Shown: piece after piece, positions 44,003-55,523 of the stretch
Layout of the letters: each line of letters starts with the position of its first letter
Numbering within the stretch: the stretch's first letter is position 1
Origin: Colwellia polaris
Lineage (GTDB): Bacteria; Pseudomonadota; Gammaproteobacteria; Enterobacterales; Alteromonadaceae
Length of the DNA stretch: 64,000 nt
Assembly (NCBI RefSeq): GCF_002104515.1
Contig: NZ_NBOE01000002.1
Coordinates: 1 to 64,000 of the forward strand
Reading direction: 5' to 3'
Position numbers and translations under genes: made by a program
The notes under the pieces: model-generated
The model's input: the letters and a program-made list of their open reading frames with translations, nothing else
What the model was told of the DNA's origin: nothing
Database searches by the model: none

Positions 44003-46021
44003 TTAAATTTTAAATTCTTGCACTGAATGTTGTAACTCTTCAGCTAAACGCGCAACTTCACTGCTCGACTCAGCTGTTTGTTTTGAACCTGCTGTCGTTT
44101 GTTCTGCAATTGCTACAATAGACTCTAAGTTTTCACTAATTTCATGGGCAACAACACTTTGCTCCTCTGCCGCTGTAGCAATTTGAGAGCTGCGATCAAA
44201 CGCCTCATGCACGGCATGGGTGATAGTATCAAGTGCTTGTTCGGCTTGAACACTTTGTTCTACACAGTTAGTCGCCTGCTTTTTACCTGTTTCCATTACA
44301 GACACTGCTTTCTCTGCACCGCCTTGTAATACTTCAATCATGTTTTGAATTTCTTGAGTAGATTCTTGTGTTCTACTTGCTAGTGTTCTTACTTCATCGG
44401 CAACAACCGCAAAACCACGGCCTTGCTCACCAGCACGAGCCGCTTCAATAGCCGCATTTAGTGCTAATAAATTAGTTTGCTCTGCAATACCCCTAATAAC
44501 ATCAAGAATACTCCCAATAGACGCGCTATCTTGCTGTAATTTATTAATAACTTGTGAAGCCGACTCAACTTCGTTAGCCAACAATTCAATGGTTTGTCGA
44601 TTTCGACCAGAAATCACCTTAACACGCTCAGCTTCGTCATCAGCTTGCTTAATTTCACCAAGCGCATCATTTGCACTTGATAAAACACTTTGTGCGGTAC
44701 TGCTCATTTCTGTTGTTGCTGATGCTGCTTGCTCTACTTGAATACGCTGCTCTTCTATTGCAGTTGTACTTTGCGCTGTTACGGCAGAAGTTTGTTCTGC
44801 TGCTGTTGCTAGCTGAGTTGAACGACTAACAATACTTTGAATTAGCATACGTAGGCTTTCAATCAATAAATTACAATTGTGAGAAAGTTGTGCGAATTCG
44901 TCATTGCCACTTTCATCTAATTTACGTGACAAATCACCCGATGCTACAACATGAAGCATTTCATTTACGCGTCTTAGCGGACGAGTAATGCTGGTTAACG
45001 TAACCCAGGCAATAATGATGGCTAAAGCAATCGAAATAAAAGTGATTATGGACGTATTGCGGGTACCAGCAGATACTGATTTTTCAATTAATGCACTTGC
45101 TGTTATTGTTGTTTTATTTGCTAATTCAACTTGCTTATCTAATATTTCGTTTGCACTATAAATACCATCTTCAGCTAATTTTAAACTTGTAGTGGCGGCT
45201 GAAATCGCAGAGAGTTGGTTATTTTTGTTTGTGAAAATTTTTTTACTACCACTAATGTAAGCTTGAAGTGTTGAAAAACTATCGGTTAGGTCATCTGCAA
45301 TATTTGGAGTTCCTTGCAGTTTTAGTTCACTGACTACATCTATGACTGATTTTTCAATGTCACTGAAGGTGTTTTCTATCTCATGACTTACTAAGGTAGC
45401 AGACTGCTGATCTTTTATTTCACGATACTCAAAAGATGAGCTCACAATGCTATTTAACAGCATTTCTAAACGCTCAGCTAAACTAACTGCACGTTGTAAC
45501 TTAGTAGAGGCTAGGTCGTGATCACCAAGATCTAATAAAATAGTTGCGGTATCATCAGCACTTTCTTCTATAGCATCTATTTTTTCAGTCAGTGTAATAT
45601 ACTGTTCAATCGAGAATTTTCTATTATTGAGGACACTTTTTATTTCTTTGTCTAACTTATTATAAATGGGATCAATTTTATGTAAATTGCTCAGAAGAGT
45701 AGGTTCGTTTTGTACTATGATTTTCAGTTTATCTAAATGCTCTCTAAAATCGACAGTTTCATTATTAAAAGCTTTTTGATTTACTGCAAGTGGTTCTAAT
45801 GAGGTTTGATAATACGCACGTAATGTAAGATTACCAATGCTCGTAAGATCCTTAGCTAATATATTGCTTTCTTTTAAAGTGGGTATGGCTAGCTCGTCTT
45901 GTTGCTTTGTGGCATCACTAATAGTATTTAAACTATTCCAAGATATTACACTAGTTAGAATGAGTAAAACTGAAATAATGGTAAAACCACCAATTATTTT
46001 CATTGCTACGGTTAATTTCAT
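44003..46021 (-). CDS. Methyl-accepting chemotaxis protein
   Basis: A 672-residue receptor: a transmembrane helix at about 6-28, a helical periplasmic sensor domain (about 30-315, four-helix-bundle type, no Cache pattern seen), a second helix near 320-342, HAMP, and a signalling domain. The hairpin tip carries [49 protein letters not shown]-type sequence, the highly conserved contact region for CheA and CheW. The ATG at 46021 has GGTGG 5 bases upstream and begins [13 protein letters not shown], a typical MCP start. Upstream in-frame starts are less likely. No CheB/R-binding pentapeptide is seen at the C-terminus (VQEFKI). The ligand is unknown. Confidence 0.9.
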   Translation of the reverse strand: MKLTVAMKIIGGFTIISVLLILTSVISWNSLNTISDATKQQDELAIPTLKESNILAKDLTSIGNLTLRAYYQTSLEPLAVNQKAFNNETVDFREHLDKLKIIVQNEPTLLSNLHKIDPIYNKLDKEIKSVLNNRKFSIEQYITLTEKIDAIEESADDTATILLDLGDHDLASTKLQRAVSLAERLEMLLNSIVSSSFEYREIKDQQSATLVSHEIENTFSDIEKSVIDVVSELKLQGTPNIADDLTDSFSTLQAYISGSKKIFTNKNNQLSAISAATTSLKLAEDGIYSANEILDKQVELANKTTITASALIEKSVSAGTRNTSIITFISIALAIIIAWVTLTSITRPLRRVNEMLHVVASGDLSRKLDESGNDEFAQLSHNCNLLIESLRMLIQSIVSRSTQLATAAEQTSAVTAQSTTAIEEQRIQVEQAASATTEMSSTAQSVLSSANDALGEIKQADDEAERVKVISGRNRQTIELLANEVESASQVINKLQQDSASIGSILDVIRGIAEQTNLLALNAAIEAARAGEQGRGFAVVADEVRTLASRTQESTQEIQNMIEVLQGGAEKAVSVMETGKKQATNCVEQSVQAEQALDTITHAVHEAFDRSSQIATAAEEQSVVAHEISENLESIVAIAEQTTAGSKQTAESSSEVARLAEELQHSVQEFKI

Positions 46022-46188
46022 AGAGCCCACCAAGATATATATTAAGTCATTATTTGCTCGCACTTTAATTCGAAAATGGAAATGTGTTTGAGCGTTAATT
46101 ATTATTAGACTACAAAGGAATGTAGGTTAAGTATTCAGGTTAGTATAACAAGCTAAATTACATTTTAAACTAATGGTATGCTTTATAT

Positions 46189-47001
46189 TTAACTTTTATG
46201 TGATTGCTCAGTAAATATTTTTTTATCATGCCATCTGATCATTGTCATGTGTTGCCCCCAAACACAGCCAGTATCAAGCGCATAGAGGTTTTTAGCACTG
46301 CATTGGCCCATTAACGCCGCCCAATGACCAAATACCCAATTTGTTTTGTCGCTAAGGTGTTTAAACTTAAACCAAGGTGTTAATTCTTTCGGCGCATCAG
46401 CAGGAGCTTCTTTGCATTTAAAGTCTAAGCTACCGTCGGCGTTACAATAACGCATACGTGTAAGAGAGTTAATGGTAAATCTAAATTGTTCTAGTTCATC
46501 TTCTGCGTGCAGCCAATTCGATGGTTGTTCACCATACATGTTATTTAGCCAAGTGGTACTTGCTGAAGAAGTTAAGTGTTGATGTGCTATTTTTGCTTGC
46601 TGGAGTGCAATGGTTGGGGTCCATTGTGGTGATATGCCAGCATGACTCATGTAAGTTTCTTCATGAGGAAGTTTTTGAATCAGTGGTTGTTGAATTAGCC
46701 ACTGCATTAATGCTGGAGCATCTGAAGCGGATAGCAGGCTTGCTAATAAATCTTGTTTTTTTACTTTTTTAATCCCCTGGTAAACAGCAAGTAAATGTAA
46801 GTCGTGGTTACCTAAAACTACTTTCGCATTATTACCTAACGACTTAATAAAACGTAATGTTTCAAGAGAGTTTGGACCGCGGGCAACAAGATCACCCGCG
46901 ATGTAGAGCTGGTCACTATTATTGGAGAACCCAACCTGAGTGAGTAATGCATTTAGTTCGCTAAAGCAGCCTTGAATGTCACCGACGAAATAAATAGCCA
47001 T
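46189..47001 (-). CDS. apaH: Bis(5'-nucleosyl)-tetraphosphatase, symmetrical
   Basis: Hydrolyses diadenosine tetraphosphate to two ADP and also removes Np4 caps from RNA. It is a metallophosphoesterase with GDIQGCF, GDLVARGPNS and LGNHDLH at the N-terminus and the C-terminal FGHWAALMG. The 270-residue length is normal. It is the last gene of the surA-pdxA-rsmA-apaG-apaH run, 10 bases after apaG. The order matches E. coli. Confidence 0.96.
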   Translation of the reverse strand: MAIYFVGDIQGCFSELNALLTQVGFSNNSDQLYIAGDLVARGPNSLETLRFIKSLGNNAKVVLGNHDLHLLAVYQGIKKVKKQDLLASLLSASDAPALMQWLIQQPLIQKLPHEETYMSHAGISPQWTPTIALQQAKIAHQHLTSSASTTWLNNMYGEQPSNWLHAEDELEQFRFTINSLTRMRYCNADGSLDFKCKEAPADAPKELTPWFKFKHLSDKTNWVFGHWAALMGQCSAKNLYALDTGCVWGQHMTMIRWHDKKIFTEQSHKS

Positions 47002-47010
47002 TGTAGCTCA

Positions 47011-47403
47011 CTAGTTCAGTATATTGGGTTTTGCCAATCGAAATGGTGGTATGTCAACTTGGATGAGTTCAGCTGAATGGGTTTGCATTTGATAGTGTCC
47101 TTGCATATTGCCTAAAGGAGACTTCAGTACGCAGCCACTCGAGTAAGTAAAGCTTTCGCCAGACTTAATATAAGGTTGTTGACCAATTACACCTTCACCT
47201 GCAACTGTGTTAGTTTCACCATTTGCATCAGAAATTAGCCAATACCGGCTAAGCAACTGCACGGTTTCAGCGCTATTGTTTTTCACCGTGATGGTATAGC
47301 TAAAAACAAATTGTTGATCTGCTTCGATAGACTGCTGTGCAATAAAGTTGGTAACAACATCTACGTCAATATCAGTTGAGTAAGCTACTTTTGTATTACG
47401 CAT
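47011..47403 (-). CDS. apaG: ApaG protein
   Basis: A 130-residue protein of the ApaG fibronectin-III-like fold: [32 protein letters not shown], then [24 protein letters not shown] and MQGHYQM. Function is still poorly defined; it is linked to Mg and Co resistance and always sits between rsmA and apaH. The ATG lies within the last codons of rsmA (8-base overlap), so the two are coupled. Confidence 0.95.
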   Translation of the reverse strand: MRNTKVAYSTDIDVDVVTNFIAQQSIEADQQFVFSYTITVKNNSAETVQLLSRYWLISDANGETNTVAGEGVIGQQPYIKSGESFTYSSGCVLKSPLGNMQGHYQMQTHSAELIQVDIPPFRLAKPNILN

Positions 47404-48217
47404 TTTCTAAATCTACTGGGTTGTCAGTAACGAAGTTAGCAAGCATAACAAAATCAGCTAATGCTAGGTTTTCAGGGCGTAGTCCAGGGTCTATGCCTAA
47501 TTCAGTTAACTGTTCAGCAGAAATTAATTTTTTGAAACTGTTACGAATAGTTTTTCTGCGTTGATTAAAGGCAGCCAAACAAACTTTGTTAAGTGAATTA
47601 ATATCTTTAACTGGGTTTTTGATGGTTTTATGCGGTATTAAACGCACGATAGCTGAATCAACCTTTGGCGCAGGTTTAAATGCTTCAGGGCCTATCTCCA
47701 TTACAGGGATCACTTGGCACTGATATTGAGTCATAATCGATAAACGCCCGAACGCTTTGCTGTTTTCACCTGACGCCATACGCTCTACCACTTCTTTTTG
47801 CAGCATAAAGTGCATGTCTTTTACTTTGTCTTTAAAAGTAAGCAAGTGAAAGATTAAAGGTGTAGAAATATTGTATGGCAAGTTACCAAAAATACGTAAT
47901 GGCTTGTCACTACTCGCTAATTGAGAAAAATCGAACTTTAGCGCATCTTCTTCATGAATAGTTAGCTTTGAAGCTAAAAAAGGATGATGACGAAGTCTAT
48001 GGGCGAGATCTCTATCTAATTCAACAACATTAAGGTGACCAGCTCGCTCAATAACAGGCTCGGTAAGTGCGCCTAAACCAGGACCTATTTCAACTAAGTT
48101 TTCACCCGGCTCAGGGTTTATAGCATCAACAATGTCGCTAATAATTGCATCATTATGTAAAAAGTTTTGTCCAAAGCGCTTTTTTGCTTGATGACCTAAA
48201 TGGGAGTTTTTGCTCAT
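47396..48217 (-). CDS. rsmA: 16S rRNA (adenine1518/1519-N6) dimethyltransferase
   Basis: Dimethylates two adjacent adenosines in the 3' hairpin of 16S rRNA late in 30S assembly. Motifs: [11 protein letters not shown], the SAM-binding [29 protein letters not shown] and the catalytic [10 protein letters not shown]. The C-terminal domain ([13 protein letters not shown]) contacts rRNA. It is 273 residues long. It overlaps pdxA by 4 bases and apaG by 8, all in one operon. Loss gives kasugamycin resistance in E. coli (ksgA). Confidence 0.97.
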   Translation of the reverse strand: MSKNSHLGHQAKKRFGQNFLHNDAIISDIVDAINPEPGENLVEIGPGLGALTEPVIERAGHLNVVELDRDLAHRLRHHPFLASKLTIHEEDALKFDFSQLASSDKPLRIFGNLPYNISTPLIFHLLTFKDKVKDMHFMLQKEVVERMASGENSKAFGRLSIMTQYQCQVIPVMEIGPEAFKPAPKVDSAIVRLIPHKTIKNPVKDINSLNKVCLAAFNQRRKTIRNSFKKLISAEQLTELGIDPGLRPENLALADFVMLANFVTDNPVDLENA

Positions 48218-49224
48218 AGTGTATTTTGCTCTAATGCATCTTTTTCGTGATTATTCGCCAAGGTAATTGCAGTATTTAACGCTTCGTAAAAACTACCTGC
48301 ATCTGCTTGGTCGGTGCCGGCTAAATCGAAAGCTGTACCATGATCTACTGATGTTCTAATAAATGGTAGGCCAAGGGTAATGTTTACCGAAGCGCCAAAA
48401 CCTTTGTATTTAAGTACCGGTAAACCTTGATCATGAAACATGGTTAAAATTGCATCGGCGTTATTTAAATATTTTTCTTGGAATATAGTGTCAGCAGGTA
48501 AAGGCCCAATAAGATTCATGCCTTCTGCACGTAACTCTTCTAAAGCTGGGATCATTACATCTATTTCTTCACGTCCAAGGTGGCCGTCTTCACCCGCATG
48601 TGGATTAATACCACAAACATAAATTTTAGGATCGGCTATGCCAAACTTTTTGATTAAATCTTTATGTAATATTCGGGCTACTTTCTGCAGTCGTTCGTGG
48701 GTAATTGCTTTAGATACATAAGCTAAAGGAATATGTGTAGTCACCAACGCGACTCTTAAACCTTCTGTTGCCAGCATCATAACAACGTCAGAACAATTAG
48801 CTTCATGGGCAAAATATTCTGTATGGCCACTAAAGGCAATGCCCGCTTGATTAATTAAGCCTTTATGAACGGGGCCAGTAACGACAGCGTCGAATTCACC
48901 GGAAATATTTTTTTCACTTGCAATACGTAAAGTTTCTACAACATAGCGGCCATTATTAGGGTTTGCTACACCAGCTTCGCAAACATCTTCTAATGGCACG
49001 GGTAACACAACCAGTGTTCCAGCTTTATGCGGGGTTACTTCGTCATTGACGTTGTATTGCTTAATAGTAAGGGGCAAATTTAACAGCTTTGCCCTTGCAA
49101 TTAATAGTTCAGGTGATGCAACCGCAACCATTTGAATTGGCCAATCTTGCTGTGCCACTTTTATCATCAGGTCTGGGCCAATGCCTGCAGGTTCACCTGG
49201 CGTTATTGCAATTCTTTTTAACAC
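48214..49224 (-). CDS. pdxA: 4-hydroxythreonine-4-phosphate dehydrogenase
   Basis: Pyridoxal phosphate synthesis, DXP-dependent branch: oxidises 4-phosphohydroxythreonine. Motifs: [25 protein letters not shown], the metal-binding [18 protein letters not shown] and [15 protein letters not shown], all typical. It is 336 residues long. The start is a GTG at 49224 that shares a base with the surA stop (TAGTG), so translation is coupled. Confidence 0.96.
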   Translation of the reverse strand: MLKRIAITPGEPAGIGPDLMIKVAQQDWPIQMVAVASPELLIARAKLLNLPLTIKQYNVNDEVTPHKAGTLVVLPVPLEDVCEAGVANPNNGRYVVETLRIASEKNISGEFDAVVTGPVHKGLINQAGIAFSGHTEYFAHEANCSDVVMMLATEGLRVALVTTHIPLAYVSKAITHERLQKVARILHKDLIKKFGIADPKIYVCGINPHAGEDGHLGREEIDVMIPALEELRAEGMNLIGPLPADTIFQEKYLNNADAILTMFHDQGLPVLKYKGFGASVNITLGLPFIRTSVDHGTAFDLAGTDQADAGSFYEALNTAITLANNHEKDALEQNTL

Positions 49225-50525
49225 TACTTTTTACCTGTTTCTATAATTTCTATATAGGCTTCATCGCGTAGTTCTTTAATCCAACGCGCACCTTCCATAC
49301 CAAACTTGCGATTATAAAGCAGTTGGTAAACACGGTTTTCATTCATTTGCTCTGTTGCATCTAACGTTCTACGACCCGTTAATTTAGCAATATGCCAACC
49401 AAATGATGAACGAAACGGCTTATGTACTTCATCAATATCTAAACTGGCCAGTGCCTCAGAAAATGCGGGGTCATATTTGCTTGGTTCTGACCAACCTAAA
49501 TCACCACCACGAACAGAAGTAGGGCCTTCAGAATGTTCTTTAGCAAGTTCAGCAAAATCAGCTTCGCCAGCGTTTAATTGATCAACAAAGCTTTGTAATA
49601 AAGCTTCAGCTTTAGCTTCGCTAAGTATAATTGAAGGCTTAATTAATATATGGCTAGCTTTAACTTCTTCAATTTCGACAACTTGACGACCACGAACATC
49701 GACTAATTTAACAATACTAAACCCTAAGCCGGTTCGTATTGGACCAAATACACTGCCTTTTTCTTGACCTGCAACGATTTCAGAAAACAGTGTTGGCATT
49801 TCATTAATCGTTTTCCAACCTAAATCACCACCTTCAAGCGCGTTCGAACCACCTGACGATGTCATGGCTATATTGGTAAAGTCGCTACCGTTTTCTAATA
49901 ACTCTAATACAGTCTCTGCACGTACTTTCGCAGCACTAATATCTGCTTGTTTAGGGTTGTTAGGAAATTCAATTAAAATATGCCCTAGGCGATATTCAAC
50001 ATCAGCGCTCGTTTGCTCTTTCATTACATCCATTAAATTGGTAATTTCTTGCGGAGAGATATAAATGCGACGACGTAAACTTGCGCGTCTTACTTCTCCT
50101 GAAATTAGCTCATTTCGAACACTTTCACGATATTTTTCGTAAACTAAGCCATCTGCTACAAGTGCTTGGCGGAATGATTCAAGCGATTGATTATTTTCTC
50201 TTGCTAAATTAGCTAAGGTTTCATCAAGTTGGGCATCACTTACTTGAACACCCATGCGTTCGCCCAGTTGAGCGATAATTGCATCGTTGATCAACTTATC
50301 CATGACTTGAATTCGTAATGCGCGATCAGACGGTAAGGTTTGGTTATTTTTCTTCGCTTGCAAAGTAATGGAGTTAATAAGATCTTTAACTTCAGATTCT
50401 AGCACTACACCACTGTTAACCACTGCAGCTACTCGGTCTAGCTCAACTTCTGCAGCTAAACTTTGCTTAGGCGCGCTTAAAATAAACATTGAGCTAAGAA
50501 GTATTAATTTAAATGAATTTTTCAT
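49224..50525 (-). CDS. surA: Periplasmic chaperone and peptidyl-prolyl isomerase SurA
   Basis: Escorts outer-membrane proteins to the BAM complex; LptD, encoded just upstream, is a known major client. It has a signal peptide (ending SLAA), an N-terminal SurA domain ([19 protein letters not shown]...[25 protein letters not shown]) and two parvulin domains (about 175-275 and 285-385, each with GGDLGW). The 433-residue length is normal. It is 21 bases after lptD. Confidence 0.97.
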   Translation of the reverse strand: MKNSFKLILLSSMFILSAPKQSLAAEVELDRVAAVVNSGVVLESEVKDLINSITLQAKKNNQTLPSDRALRIQVMDKLINDAIIAQLGERMGVQVSDAQLDETLANLARENNQSLESFRQALVADGLVYEKYRESVRNELISGEVRRASLRRRIYISPQEITNLMDVMKEQTSADVEYRLGHILIEFPNNPKQADISAAKVRAETVLELLENGSDFTNIAMTSSGGSNALEGGDLGWKTINEMPTLFSEIVAGQEKGSVFGPIRTGLGFSIVKLVDVRGRQVVEIEEVKASHILIKPSIILSEAKAEALLQSFVDQLNAGEADFAELAKEHSEGPTSVRGGDLGWSEPSKYDPAFSEALASLDIDEVHKPFRSSFGWHIAKLTGRRTLDATEQMNENRVYQLLYNRKFGMEGARWIKELRDEAYIEIIETGKK

Positions 50526-50546
50526 GTAACGTAAATTTCTTTTTAA

Positions 50547-52826
50547 TTAGTTATTGAGGAAGTAAGGGCGTTTATAGCCGAATATACTTGAATTAAACAT
50601 ATCTCCAACACTGTCGGAAGATTTAGTGCTATTTATGCCATTATATACAAATTGAATATTAAAACTGCTATCAAATGCATCGCGGTTTTCATTTATGTTA
50701 AGGCCATCGTCAATTTTAGAGTTTATGTTGCGATGATAGGTAAAACGAATTCCCCAACAACAACTACTATACTCAAGACCTGCATAGCTTTCTATACTGC
50801 GCTTGCCTTGTAAATCTTGTGTAAACCGACCAACAAGTTGCCAGCGCTGGGCTATTTTTACATTCGTTGCCAACGACATTTGTTCTAACGACTCTCCTGA
50901 GACATCACGAGCGTAGCGATGGTTCAATTGAATTGTTTGATTATTATCAAATAAATAATCTAATGTGGTTTGACTTTTATTGGTAACGCCTAAATCGGTG
51001 TTGTATTGAATGTCAGAACTAAATTGCCAATTGCGACTTAAATTTATAAAAACATCGGCGGCTAATGCTGATTTATCAACTAAAGAGTCTTGCTCAGATT
51101 GGTCAAAGTTACTTTCATTGAAATAAACAATACGCCCTAAGCTAAAGCGCAATACTTCATTGTTTTCAGCAGTGAGTAGTCGACTTGTTATACCCCAAGA
51201 AACCTGATTGGCTTGAGCTATTCGGTCGATTCCGCTGAAGCGTCGGTCACGGAATAAGCCGTTGTAGTCATCTTGTAACGTAGTGGTATCGTATATGCCA
51301 ATGTTGCTTTGATCTTTTTCTGGTATGTATAGATATTGCAACTGTGGTTCAAGTGTTTGGTTATACTCACTATTAAATAAAGCTATTTTACGGTCGAAGT
51401 TAACACCACCGTGTAGCCTAACTTTCGGTAACGTTCGGCTAACATTTTTGTCTAATAAGCTATTGGTAGCCATATTTTTTTGGTTGTAATTTGTTTGTAG
51501 TACTTTGAGTTCTGAATTTAGAAACCATGCCGGTGTAACAATAGGGTAAAGTAAACCCGCTTCAGCATGGTATCTCTGCGCGGTAGGTTTGGTTGGATCT
51601 GAACTGTCAAAACTTGAAAACTCACCATAAAGATCAAAAATACCACCAAAGTCATCAAATGTTTGTTGGCGACTGGCTTCTATTTGGGGCAATGTTTTAT
51701 AACTCAGTTGATGGTTACCTAATAACTCGAAATCTTGCATTTTTATGGTTGTTTGCCAGTTATCAGCAAAATAAGCCAATTCACCTATTTGATATAGGTA
51801 TGCATCATTAGCGTTAAATTGGCTACTGCCTAAATCAACCAGGTAGTTATCATCACTTATGGTGGTGTAATCAACATGGGCTCTAAACCTTTCTGAAAAA
51901 GTGCCAATGTGTTGAATTCGGGCTAGGTAACGTGAATCATCGTTATTGTTTAGTTTGCTATCTTTATTAAGATATTCAATATCAATTTGGCCTGATTGTA
52001 AGCCTTCTAAATATCTGAACTCAGTAATTAATTGCGTTCCTCTCTCTGACATGTAACGCGGTGTAATGGTGGCGTCCATGTTTTCTGCGATGTTGACATA
52101 ATAAGGAATTTCAACTTCTAAACCTGAGCTGTTCGAAGTACTGATTTTAGGGTAGAGCAAACCTGATTGGCGATCTTCACCAATAGGCATAGTTAAGTAA
52201 GGTAAATAAAAAACAGGCACATCAAAAAGACTAAAGCGAGCGTTGTATGCTTCTAATGATTTTTTATCGGAAGAAATAGTAATTTCACTGGCACGCATTT
52301 GCCAATCAGGCACGGGGTCATAACAAGTAGTAAAACTTGAGTCGACAAAACTCATTGTTTTACCCTTACCATCAATAGTTATCTCTTTAGCATGTCCGTG
52401 ACCAGGAGAGCCATTTAACTGATAAGAAGTTGAGGTTAACGCGGTAGATTTTTTTAATTGGTTTATGTTCAATGTTTCGGCAAAAATATCTATGCCTTTG
52501 TTTTGAAAATGTATATCACCATTTGCGTTAACGCTTGATGTACTTCTATTTACTGACAATTCATCTGCAACTATTGATCTATCTTGGTTCAGTAAAGTAA
52601 CACCACCGGTAAATGTTGCATATTCACCTTTTTTAATATTTGACGTTGAAGATAAAATGGTAAAACTGTCGTTTGATTGCATACCTGTGGTATCAGCAAT
52701 ATTTGCATAAAATGGAATTGGGCACTGACTAGCAATGTTTGTATTTATTTCCGAATCTTGCGCTTTACTATCGAAGGAAAACGAGATGAGACAAAAAAAA
52801 GGGATTTTATTTAAGGAAAAACGCAT
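50547..52826 (-). CDS. lptD: LPS-assembly outer-membrane protein LptD
   Basis: With LptE it inserts lipopolysaccharide into the outer leaflet. It has a signal peptide, a jellyroll OstA domain (about 60-170, YATFTGGVTLLNQDRSIVADELSVNRSTSSVNANG) and a 26-strand barrel. The paired cysteines near the C-terminus (YSSCCWGIRF) and the N-terminal ones (SQCP and TTCYDP) can form the inter-domain disulfides needed for function. The 759-residue length fits. It heads the lptD-surA-pdxA-rsmA-apaG-apaH operon and is divergent from amgK. Confidence 0.96.
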   Translation of the reverse strand: MRFSLNKIPFFCLISFSFDSKAQDSEINTNIASQCPIPFYANIADTTGMQSNDSFTILSSTSNIKKGEYATFTGGVTLLNQDRSIVADELSVNRSTSSVNANGDIHFQNKGIDIFAETLNINQLKKSTALTSTSYQLNGSPGHGHAKEITIDGKGKTMSFVDSSFTTCYDPVPDWQMRASEITISSDKKSLEAYNARFSLFDVPVFYLPYLTMPIGEDRQSGLLYPKISTSNSSGLEVEIPYYVNIAENMDATITPRYMSERGTQLITEFRYLEGLQSGQIDIEYLNKDSKLNNNDDSRYLARIQHIGTFSERFRAHVDYTTISDDNYLVDLGSSQFNANDAYLYQIGELAYFADNWQTTIKMQDFELLGNHQLSYKTLPQIEASRQQTFDDFGGIFDLYGEFSSFDSSDPTKPTAQRYHAEAGLLYPIVTPAWFLNSELKVLQTNYNQKNMATNSLLDKNVSRTLPKVRLHGGVNFDRKIALFNSEYNQTLEPQLQYLYIPEKDQSNIGIYDTTTLQDDYNGLFRDRRFSGIDRIAQANQVSWGITSRLLTAENNEVLRFSLGRIVYFNESNFDQSEQDSLVDKSALAADVFINLSRNWQFSSDIQYNTDLGVTNKSQTTLDYLFDNNQTIQLNHRYARDVSGESLEQMSLATNVKIAQRWQLVGRFTQDLQGKRSIESYAGLEYSSCCWGIRFTYHRNINSKIDDGLNINENRDAFDSSFNIQFVYNGINSTKSSDSVGDMFNSSIFGYKRPYFLNN

Positions 52827-52969
52827 TTATTATCCGGGTAATTTACTTGAAAAATACAAAGCTTAGTTTCAATTCAGCATTTTAACGCTAAAGGCAATAA
52901 TAATATAGCAATTTTCATTAGCCTGCGAATTAGTTATATTGGCACTATCATTTTTTAGAGATTTTTCTA

Positions 52970-53965
52970 TTGAGTAATTTAAGAACTACAGCGTTAACGC
53001 ATTGGCTTGAAAGTAAATTTTCAACGCAAAAAATAGACTTGTTGCCATTGACAGGTGATGCCGGCTTTCGACGTTATTTTCGCTTTACATACCAAAACGA
53101 AAGTTATATTGCTGTTGATGCACCCGTAGCATTATCAAATAACCAAGCATTTTTAACTGTTCAACAAATATTGCAAGATGTTGGTGTTAATGTGCCTACA
53201 ATTATGCAGGCTGATCTTAAGTTAGGTTTTCTGTGTTTGAGTGATTTTGGTGACCTAGTATTAGCAGATAAATTATCTCAGGCTAATATGAATCAATATT
53301 ATGCTAAAGCGATAGTTGAATTGAATAAAATGCTAACCTGTGCAACAGCATCGGTTGAAAATTTACCCCTGTATGATGAAAAGTTTATCTTTACAGAATT
53401 AGAGATATTTAATGAATGGCTACTCGAAAAGCATTTAGGTATATATTTATCTGCCGATGAAAAAGTAGTGTTGAAGCGCTGTTTTGATGAATTAGTTTCA
53501 GCCATTGTTGAACAGCCTAAAACATTTATGCACCGTGACTATCATAGTCGCAATATTATGCAGCTTAAGAATGATGAGCTGGGCATTATTGATTTTCAAG
53601 ACGCGGTTAATGGGCCGGTTATCTATGATTTAGTATCATTATTAAGAGATTGTTACGTACGTTGGCCGAATAACCTAATCGCCCCCTTAATTGAACACTA
53701 CCGCTTGCAAGTACAAAATTATTTCCCTAGTGAGACAATTACGAAAGAAAAATGGCAATATTGGTTTGATTTAACCGGATTGCAACGCCATATCAAAGCC
53801 AGTGGTATTTTTGCGCGCTTGTACCACCGAGATAATAAAGCAGGGTATTTGGGTGATATTCCACTTACTTTGAGCTACATACAAGATGTGAGCGCGCAAT
53901 ATGATAAACTCAGTTTTTTGCATGAGTTGGTGAGTAAGCGGGTAATACCGGCACTAACAAAATAA
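52970..53965 (+). CDS. amgK: N-acetylmuramate/N-acetylglucosamine kinase (AmgK type)
   Basis: An APH-fold sugar kinase of 331 residues, with the catalytic loop MHRDYHSRNIM and metal-binding IIDFQDAVNGPVIYDLVSLLRDCYVRW. The latter is characteristic of AmgK, which phosphorylates the anomeric OH of MurNAc in peptidoglycan recycling. Together with MurU (next gene) it forms a shortcut from MurNAc to UDP-MurNAc that bypasses MurA and confers intrinsic fosfomycin resistance in Pseudomonas. The TTG start at 52970 is supported by the position of the first conserved helix; AGAG lies upstream at a loose spacing. It is divergent from lptD with 143 bases between. Confidence 0.9.
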   Translation: MSNLRTTALTHWLESKFSTQKIDLLPLTGDAGFRRYFRFTYQNESYIAVDAPVALSNNQAFLTVQQILQDVGVNVPTIMQADLKLGFLCLSDFGDLVLADKLSQANMNQYYAKAIVELNKMLTCATASVENLPLYDEKFIFTELEIFNEWLLEKHLGIYLSADEKVVLKRCFDELVSAIVEQPKTFMHRDYHSRNIMQLKNDELGIIDFQDAVNGPVIYDLVSLLRDCYVRWPNNLIAPLIEHYRLQVQNYFPSETITKEKWQYWFDLTGLQRHIKASGIFARLYHRDNKAGYLGDIPLTLSYIQDVSAQYDKLSFLHELVSKRVIPALTK

Positions 53966-54007
53966 CGGCATCTTGCTATTTTTTAATAAAATTTTGGATT
54001 TTTATTC

Positions 54008-54679
54008 ATGAAAGCTATGATATTAGCAGCAGGGCGTGGTGAACGAATGCGTCCACTAACCGATAGCTGCCCTAAACCGTTATTAACAGTTAAAGGTGTG
54101 CCGTTAATAGAACATCATATTAAAAATTTGGTTGCGGCCGGTATTAAAGATATTGTAATTAACCATGCTTGGCTGGGTCAGAAAATTGTTGACTACCTTG
54201 GTAGTGGCGAGCAGTTCTCGGCCAATATAAGTTATAGCGAAGAGCCTGTTGCACTTGAAACGGCTGGTGGCATTATTAAAGCACTACCTATGCTAGCTGA
54301 ACATGAAAAAGATATTTTTTTGGTGATTAACGGCGATATTTATTGTGACTTTAATCTCCAACAGTTACCCGCTTTGGCTGAAGCGTTTAATGGGCATTTG
54401 TTCTTGGTTAACAATCCAGAGCATAATCCTAATGGTGATTTTATAATGGCCGATGGTATATTGGCTAATCCGAAAAATAATAGTCAAGAAGCATATACTT
54501 TTAGTGGTATTGCCCTGTACAGAAAGCAATTTTTTCAGCAAGAACAACAAGGTGTTCAGCCTTTAGCGCCGATGTTAAGAGGGGCTGCTGAACAAGGTGA
54601 GATTTCAGCAAGTTTAATAACTAGCGCTTGGACAGATGTTGGCACACCGGAGCGTTTAGCTAAGCTAAACACTATTTAA
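54008..54679 (+). CDS. murU: N-acetylmuramate-1-phosphate uridylyltransferase
   Basis: A 223-residue nucleotidyltransferase beginning MKAMILAAGRGERMRPLTDSCPKPLL (nucleotide-binding loop), with YSEEPVALETAGGI, the metal-binding NGDIYCDF, and TSAWTDVGTPERL at the end. It is short, lacking the left-handed helix domain of GlmU, as for MurU. It makes UDP-MurNAc from MurNAc-1-phosphate, completing the AmgK bypass. It follows amgK by 42 bases and precedes djlA. A mannose-1-phosphate guanylyltransferase is the main alternative by sequence class, and the neighbour decides for MurU. Confidence 0.92.
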   Translation: MKAMILAAGRGERMRPLTDSCPKPLLTVKGVPLIEHHIKNLVAAGIKDIVINHAWLGQKIVDYLGSGEQFSANISYSEEPVALETAGGIIKALPMLAEHEKDIFLVINGDIYCDFNLQQLPALAEAFNGHLFLVNNPEHNPNGDFIMADGILANPKNNSQEAYTFSGIALYRKQFFQQEQQGVQPLAPMLRGAAEQGEISASLITSAWTDVGTPERLAKLNTI

Positions 54680-54713
54680 CCATTTTATATTTAATTAATG
54701 ATTGAGTTTTACA

Positions 54714-55523
54714 ATGCGAATTTGGGGTAAAGTTTTAGGTTTTATATTTGGCTTAATGCTGAGTAAAAATATTTTTGGTGCACTATTAGGTGCATGGCTT
54801 GGGCATAGGTTTGATAAAGGCGTTGGTCTAAACTTCAACTCTTTAGGTGGTGCTAAAAGTGATGCTGATCGTCAAGCTATTTTCTTTTACAGCAGCTTTT
54901 CAGTCATGGGGTATATTGCCAAAGCTAATGGGCAAGTAACACAGCATGAAATTGCCTTTGCTACCGCTTATATGGATAAGTTAGGGCTAAAGGGAGCAAT
55001 GCGACAGCAAGCTCAAGATGCCTTTAGAGACGGAAAAACCACAGGGTTTCCTCTTACCGAACGTTTGAACGAGCTAAGATCTGTAGTAGGGAATCGCCAA
55101 GATTTGTTATTACTTTTTTTAGAAATTCAAATTCAAGTTGCATTTGCGGATGGAGACTTAGACCAAGATGAACGAGAAGCGCTACATCAAATTGCTCATG
55201 GCTTAGGGTATTCAGTACACGAATTAGATAAATTATTAGAGATGATTATCGCGGGTGCTAACTTTCATCAACAAGGGCAACGTGGAACAAACCAAGGTTT
55301 TGCACAATCTGGCAAACAGCTTGAAAATGCTTATAAAGTGCTTGGTGTTTCAGAGCAAGACAGCGCGGCAGACATTAAAAAAGCTTATCGTAAATTAATG
55401 TCGCAGCACCATCCTGATAAATTGGTGGCAAAAGGCTTACCACCTGAAATGATGGAAACAGCAAAACAAAAAGCACAAGATATTCAAGCAGCTTATGAGT
55501 TAATTAATGCACAAAATAAATAA
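54714..55523 (+). CDS. djlA: Membrane-anchored DnaJ-like co-chaperone DjlA
   Basis: A type III J-protein of 269 residues: one N-terminal transmembrane helix with Gly-rich dimerising character, a TerB-like helical domain (about 55-180), a Gln/Gly-rich linker and a C-terminal J domain (AYKVLGVSEQDSAADIKKAYRKLMSQHHPDKL) with the HPD motif. It stimulates DnaK and is linked to colanic acid and stress signalling in E. coli. The ATG at 54714 (MRIWGKVLG) is chosen by similarity to known starts over a TTG four codons earlier. It is the third gene of amgK-murU-djlA. Confidence 0.95.
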   Translation: MRIWGKVLGFIFGLMLSKNIFGALLGAWLGHRFDKGVGLNFNSLGGAKSDADRQAIFFYSSFSVMGYIAKANGQVTQHEIAFATAYMDKLGLKGAMRQQAQDAFRDGKTTGFPLTERLNELRSVVGNRQDLLLLFLEIQIQVAFADGDLDQDEREALHQIAHGLGYSVHELDKLLEMIIAGANFHQQGQRGTNQGFAQSGKQLENAYKVLGVSEQDSAADIKKAYRKLMSQHHPDKLVAKGLPPEMMETAKQKAQDIQAAYELINAQNK